64,000 bases of DNA, taken from NCBI GenBank assembly GCA_001898405.1, contig MKTW01000002.1, forward strand, positions 556,175-620,174. The letters are read 5' to 3'. Below the pieces are notes generated by a model, which was not told the origin of the DNA, did no database searches, and saw only the letters and a program-made list of their open reading frames with translations. Both the position numbers and the translations under genes were made by a program. Positions 59,621 through 64,000 of this stretch are shown here, in pieces. Every line of letters begins with the position of its first letter. The first letter of the stretch is position 1. The DNA comes from Sphingobacteriales bacterium 44-61 (GTDB taxonomy: Bacteria; Bacteroidota; Bacteroidia; Chitinophagales; Chitinophagaceae).

Positions 59621-62600
59621 TTAGAGTTTGATGAATTTTGCAGTTCTCATTGTATTGATATCCGCTCCCACCCTTACGAGATATGTGCCCTGGATGAACC
59701 TGGATACGTCCACACGTTTGATCATGTGGTAACTATCACGCTGGAACTCTTCCCTGTACAACACAGCTCCTTTCATATCCATGATCACAATAACAGATTT
59801 ATTTTTCTTCGTCACTGCATCGATGGAGATATCGATATAGTTCGTTGCAGGGTTTGGATAAATCTTCAGGTAAGACTCTCCTGCCAGCACATCGATCATG
59901 ACAGTATCTTTTGCAATCGCACCTTTATTGTCTTTCACCTGCAGCTCGAAATAGTGTTTACCGGCAACAAGATGCGTCACCTCTGGCCTTGCCTGGTTAG
60001 GCTGTGCCATCTCCGGCTGCGCAGGTCCGCTGATCCAGCTCCACAGATATGTACTGATCTGGCCATCTGGGTCAAAACTTGCAGTTCCATCAAGATGTGC
60101 AGAATCTGAAGGGAAGCTAATAACCCTGTCGTCGCCAGCAACGGCAACAGGTGGCCTATTAGTACTCGACGCTGCATTAACAATAACCTGTACAGTAGCT
60201 TTACCTGTAGCACCCTTATTATCTGTTACAGTAAACTCAAAGCGGTAAGTGCCCACTGCTGTCAATCGCTGTATGGTAGTCAATGCCTGCGTTGGAGAAA
60301 CAATGGTTGATGCAGCCGGCCCTGCAACCTGTTTCCAGGCATAAGAGCTGATGGTACCATCTTCATCCGTGCCTGTACCCAGAAGTGCTACGCTGCTTGT
60401 TGGCTGGGTGATAACAACATCGTTTCCGGCAGATGCCTTCGGGGCCTGGTTAGCAGGCGGGGCACCCGGGTTCACGATCACCATGATAGTATCCTTTCCG
60501 GTTGCGCCATCATCGTCTGTTACAGTCAATTCAAATTCATAACTCCCCTGCACAAGGTTCAACACAAGGGTTTGCTTTTGTGTGGGCGTGACGATATTGA
60601 ACTGAGCCGGCCCACTGATCTTCTTCCAGAGGTAGGTAGAGATGATGCCGTCTGTATCGTAGCTTGCATTACCGCTCAGCGTTACGCTGTTGGTGGGTAA
60701 TGTCATTACGATATTGTTTCCTGTAACAGCCACCGGAGCCTGGTTCGACTGAGGCGATGCATTCACTGTTACCTGCACTGTATCCTTTGCAACAGCACCG
60801 CTGTTATCCTTTACTATCAATTCGAACCTGTATATGCCCTGTGAGAGGTTAATGAGTTCAGTCTGCGCCTGCGTCGGTGTTGAGATCGTGAATTGTGCAG
60901 GTCCAACGATCTTGTTCCACTGATAAGTAGTGATTGAACCATCAGGATCGTAGCTGGAAGCACCGTTCAGGGTCAGTGAATTGGTTGGCAGGGTGATCAC
61001 GCGATCATTTCCTGCTTTCGCTACCGGCAACTGGTTAGCTGGCGGTGCGGTCACTGTAACCTGTACAGTATCTTTTCCGATAGCGCCTGTATTGTCTGTT
61101 ACTACGAGCTCAAATTTATATACACCTTCCACAAGGCCATTTACCAATGTCTGAGCCTGTGTTGCAGAAGCGATCGTGAACTGTGTGGGGCCTGCAATTT
61201 TGTTCCACTTGTAAGAAGCAATGGTACCGTCTTCATCATAGCTGGCATTGCCATTCAGGGTTACACTGTTTTGCGGTAATACAATGGAAATCGCATTGCC
61301 TGCAATTGCCACGGGCACATGGTTGGGTACTGGCACCGGGCTTACCGTAATCTTCAGCGTATCTTTTGCCGTTGCACCTTTATCATCGGTAACCTGAAGC
61401 GAGAAGAGATAAACACCTTCTACCAGGTTATTGATCACGGTCTGGGATTGATTGGCCGTTGCGATCGTGAACTGTGCAGGGCCATCGATCTTTGTCCACT
61501 GATATGTATTGACCGTTCCATCGGTATCATAGCTGTTGTTGCCATTTACTGTAACACTGTTCTGCGGAAGAACAATAGTCTGATTACCGCTTACGATCGC
61601 CACAGGAGCTTTGTTCACTGCTGCATTCACAGTAATGGAAATAGTATCGCGGCTTATAGCCTGTTTGTTATCTGTAACTTTCAACTCAAAGCGGTAAACA
61701 CCCTGGGCAAGGTTATTGACAACAGTTTGAACAGTATTCGGGGACACGATCGTAAACTGTGCCGGGCCATCGATCTTTGTCCATTGATAACCGGTAATGC
61801 TCCCATCAGCATCGGTGCTTCCGTTCCCGTTTACCGTTACACTGCTGACAGGTAATGTGATCACCTGGTTATTGCCGGCGACCGCTACCGGCGGTTGGTT
61901 TGGGAGAGGTGCTGCGTTTACGGTTACCTGAATGGTATCTTTTGCAATCGCACTCTTATTATCGGTTACTTTCAATTCAAATTTATAAACGCCCTGTACG
62001 AGGTTATTGATGGTCGTCTGTGACTGTGTAGCCGCCGCAATGCTGAACTGGGCAGGTCCGGCGATCTTTGTCCACTGATAGCTTCCGATAGTCCCATCTG
62101 AATCATAGCTGGCCGATCCATTCACGGTGACCGTATTGGTCGGAAGCGTAATTGTCTGGTCCTTTCCGGCTACTGCCACAGGCAAGGCATTATAATTAGC
62201 AGCATTCACTGTTATTTTCACTGTATCAGAGATAGTGGCAGTATTATTATCGATCATCTGCACACTGAACTGGTAAGTTCCGGGTATAAGATCTGTTACA
62301 GTTGTTGTTTTTGACTGAGGGTTGGTGATAACAGGTGCACCCGGGCCACTGATCTTTTTCCATACCCAACCAGTAATGGTATAGGTGCTGGTGGCCGTGC
62401 CGGTTGCAGACAGGGTAACTGTTGCATTGGAGGTTGTCTGATCAGCGCCGGCATTGAGCTTATAGATCGAGAACGGAACAGATACCACCGGACTTGCCTG
62501 CATAGGGTTTCTCGCAGTTGGTACCAGTACATCAAGACCGTTTGGATAGGTCGCTTCAGCAGAGCTGATCAATCCCCTTCCGCCAACAAGCGCCTTATCC

Positions 62601-64000
62601 CTTCCCCAATGGTACGCAACATTGTTTTCGTCCAGACCCCACCAGTAGAATGTATATACGTTTGAAGTAAAAATATCTTTCCATTTGATCCCTGACTGGG
62701 GCAATACCTGCTGCGGCTTCGTATACATTAACCTGCCTTTACCCCAATCCCAGTCGTATGGTTTTGGATTCATTTCCGCATGGTTCACCCATTCTGATCC
62801 AATACCCAGTTCGCCCTGAACATTATCACCGAGTGTAAAGAGTCTTCCAAGGCTGTCGATATAAGCAATAGTATTCTGGTTGGCATTGATCTTTTTGATA
62901 GGAACAGTCAGGTTCCACAGATTCTTGATGCCAACAGGATTTGCAGCAGTCTGAGAACCACCCCAGAACTGGTAGTCGCTACCCCATACATAAGGATAAC
63001 CCATCGTTTGAGAACCTGTTGCATCCGGTACAAGGGCGCCAAAAAAGTCCCAGCGGGAACCGAAAATATCAATCGCAGGACGGGGGAAAGTGCGGATCAC
63101 CGGGTTGATATTACCCTGAGACCATTCATACACGCGTCCGTCAGTTGTCAGGGCCAGGATCTTCCTGCCCAGGCTGACTTTGGTAAATGTTACACCAGCC
63201 GGTGAAAGTTTTATTGGTTTGGTGATAACAGCAGAACCTGCATAAAGATCATAATCATCATTACCCCAGTACCACAAAGAACCATCATTCTTCAGTGTTA
63301 CGTAAGTAAAGAAATAACCGTAAATGGATTTGTTATTATTGAAGACAGCACCGGTTGTATCAGCATTGATCCTGTCAGGTATAACAGAAGTTCTGCGGCC
63401 AACCCATGCATAACCGTCTTCATCGATCATTGTACAGATATTGAAGCCAATTGATATGTCTTTTACTTTCTTTCCACCCAGGTTATAAGGCATGATCTCC
63501 ACCCTGTTTGCTGCCTGGTTGAAGCCATACACGTAACATTTTTCATCGCTATACAACCAGTATGCACCATATTCTGTACAAGCCACTTTTGTTACATACA
63601 AGCCGCCGCCGCCTGGAGAAGCTGCCTGCACTGTCACTTCTACATCACTGCTTACGGTTGCACCGCTATTGTCTGTCGCAGAAAGCCTGAACACATAAAA
63701 GCCTTGTGTAAGATCACGGATCTCTGTCTGAGCAGCATCGGGAGAAACGATCGTTGCATTACCACCGCTCACTTTTGTCCATGCATAAGACGCGATAGTA
63801 CCATCATTGTCGGAAGCAGTTCCATTCAATGTAAGCGTATTTGTTGGCAAAGTGATCGTTTGGGCATTGCCTGCATTTACTATAGGGACCTGGTTAGCCG
63901 GAGGTGCAGCATTCACTGTCACCTGCACTTCTGCACTCGCAGTTGAATCTCCGTTATCTGTTACAGTAAGCCTGAACACATAAGTTCCCTCCTCAAGATC
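59621..64000 (-). CDS. Giant T9SS-sorted PKD-repeat protein with RCC1-like block (N-terminus outside window)
   Basis: The minus-strand frame is open to base 64000 and begins mid-domain (EEGTYVFRLTVTDNGDS), so the start lies beyond the window; about 1459 residues are visible. From the N-terminal side there is the end of one PKD-like unit and one complete unit. Next comes an RCC1-like block at about 63617-62470 (KNDGSLWYWGND; LTTDGRVYEWSQGN; FTLGDNVQGELGIG). Nine consecutive PKD/REJ-like units of about 95-98 residues follow (each with ITLPTNSVTLNG-, DxDGTIxxYxW- and VTDNxGAxxKDTVxVTV-type segments). The last 80 residues are a T9SS type A sorting domain (LKIYPNPATNYIDISID ... GTYLVRV). It is probably a secreted, surface-bound adhesin-like protein. 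Confidence 0.92.
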   Translation of the reverse strand, partial: DLEEGTYVFRLTVTDNGDSTASAEVQVTVNAAPPANQVPIVNAGNAQTITLPTNTLTLNGTASDNDGTIASYAWTKVSGGNATIVSPDAAQTEIRDLTQGFYVFRLSATDNSGATVSSDVEVTVQAASPGGGGLYVTKVACTEYGAYWLYSDEKCYVYGFNQAANRVEIMPYNLGGKKVKDISIGFNICTMIDEDGYAWVGRRTSVIPDRINADTTGAVFNNNKSIYGYFFTYVTLKNDGSLWYWGNDDYDLYAGSAVITKPIKLSPAGVTFTKVSLGRKILALTTDGRVYEWSQGNINPVIRTFPRPAIDIFGSRWDFFGALVPDATGSQTMGYPYVWGSDYQFWGGSQTAANPVGIKNLWNLTVPIKKINANQNTIAYIDSLGRLFTLGDNVQGELGIGSEWVNHAEMNPKPYDWDWGKGRLMYTKPQQVLPQSGIKWKDIFTSNVYTFYWWGLDENNVAYHWGRDKALVGGRGLISSAEATYPNGLDVLVPTARNPMQASPVVSVPFSIYKLNAGADQTTSNATVTLSATGTATSTYTITGWVWKKISGPGAPVITNPQSKTTTVTDLIPGTYQFSVQMIDNNTATISDTVKITVNAANYNALPVAVAGKDQTITLPTNTVTVNGSASYDSDGTIGSYQWTKIAGPAQFSIAAATQSQTTINNLVQGVYKFELKVTDNKSAIAKDTIQVTVNAAPLPNQPPVAVAGNNQVITLPVSSVTVNGNGSTDADGSITGYQWTKIDGPAQFTIVSPNTVQTVVNNLAQGVYRFELKVTDNKQAISRDTISITVNAAVNKAPVAIVSGNQTIVLPQNSVTVNGNNSYDTDGTVNTYQWTKIDGPAQFTIATANQSQTVINNLVEGVYLFSLQVTDDKGATAKDTLKITVSPVPVPNHVPVAIAGNAISIVLPQNSVTLNGNASYDEDGTIASYKWNKIAGPTQFTIASATQAQTLVNGLVEGVYKFELVVTDNTGAIGKDTVQVTVTAPPANQLPVAKAGNDRVITLPTNSLTLNGASSYDPDGSITTYQWNKIVGPAQFTISTPTQAQTELINLSQGIYRFELIVKDNSGAVAKDTVQVTVNASPQSNQAPVAVTGNNIVMTLPTNSVTLSGNASYDTDGIISTYLWKKISGPAQFNIVTPTQKQTLVLNLVQGSYEFELTVTDDDGATGKDTIMVIVNPGAPPANQAPKASAGNDVVITQPTSSVALLGTGTDEDGTISSYAWKQVAGPAASTIVSPTQALTTIQRLTAVGTYRFEFTVTDNKGATGKATVQVIVNAASSTNRPPVAVAGDDRVISFPSDSAHLDGTASFDPDGQISTYLWSWISGPAQPEMAQPNQARPEVTHLVAGKHYFELQVKDNKGAIAKDTVMIDVLAGESYLKIYPNPATNYIDISIDAVTKKNKSVIVIMDMKGAVLYREEFQRDSYHMIKRVDVSRFIQGTYLVRVGADINTMRTAKFIKL
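59870..62465. repeat. Tandem ~290-bp coding repeats (nine PKD-like units)
   Basis: Nine head-to-tail units of about 285-295 bp encode PKD-like domains. Recurring DNA strings such as GATCTTTGTCCACTGATA recur about every 290 bp at about 61486 and 62066, with a near match between. Several units remain close at DNA level (61.2-62.2 kb), which suggests recent amplification or gene conversion; the outer units are more diverged. Confidence 0.8.

Noticed and set aside
59870-62465. Regular ~290-bp repeats considered as a CRISPR-like or satellite array
   Set aside because: The period is a whole number of codons, all units are in one open frame and encode PKD-like domains.
1-64000. tRNA, rRNA, CRISPR arrays, IS transposases and phage genes
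   Set aside because: None seen: no rRNA-like stretch, no cloverleaf-sized gap with a TTCRA-type loop noticed, and no transposase or integrase motif in the translated genes.

Overview
The window reads as a chromosomal segment of a Bacteroidota bacterium, most likely family Chitinophagaceae (Chitinophaga/Niastella/Flavitalea-like). The evidence is a SusC/SusD pair, type IX secretion (T9SS) C-terminal sorting domains, many SPII lipoproteins, TAnnTTTG-type promoter boxes, weak Shine-Dalgarno sites, GH92 enzymes and DUF3810/DUF2130/DUF2200/DUF3592 families. I see no tRNA, rRNA, CRISPR array, transposase, integrase or phage gene.

Layout. (a) 1-11036, plus strand: a cell-surface cluster with a giant carboxypeptidase-regulatory-like protein (5' end probably outside the window), a fibronectin-III-like protein and three paralogous lipoproteins, each carrying a short collagen-like Gly-X-Y tract right after the lipobox cysteine; one also has Ig, IPT/TIG and NHL repeats. 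(b) 11074-21356: mixed small genes (DUF3592, DUF2200, a ComEC-type metallo-beta-lactamase-fold hydrolase, three AraC-type regulators, PEP-mutase-family protein, SnoaL/SgcJ-like proteins, DoxX-like protein, SDR, SRPBCC protein, a lipoprotein) and an MFS transporter at 21528-22700. (c) 22701-44791, minus strand: one long glycan-utilisation locus (PUL), in transcription order SusC, SusD, FAD oxidoreductase, GxGYxYP protein, LacI regulator, FAD oxidoreductase, GH92, SGNH hydrolase, MFS transporter, FAD oxidoreductase with golvesin-like domain, GH92, ROK-family protein, SMP-30 lactonase. A 16-bp near-palindrome found once upstream of SusC and once directly after LacI is a good candidate for the LacI operator and links the two halves. 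(d) 45289-51072: housekeeping genes (DUF2130, phosphopantetheinyl transferase, dCTP deaminase, DUF3810, DUF177-rpmF-plsX). (e) 51149-59540: membrane and envelope glycan genes, including a UbiA prenyltransferase, SDR and HAD phosphatase set resembling decaprenylphosphoryl-pentose synthesis, three glycosyltransferase-like proteins and a T9SS cargo. (f) 59621-64000, minus strand: a giant T9SS-sorted protein with at least ten PKD-like repeats and an RCC1-like block, truncated by the window edge.

Most notable: the SGNH hydrolase in the PUL has its motifs in circularly permuted order, with the nucleophile block GDS at the C-terminus. The PUL combines three secreted FAD oxidoreductases with two GH92 enzymes and a GxGYxYP protein, suggesting an oxidative route of glycan breakdown whose substrate cannot be read from sequence. 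Non-coding structure includes a 39-bp perfect inverted repeat built around TTACCGGTAA, a 26-bp perfect hairpin, and two copies of a dispersed inverted-repeat family rich in CTTTGTG.
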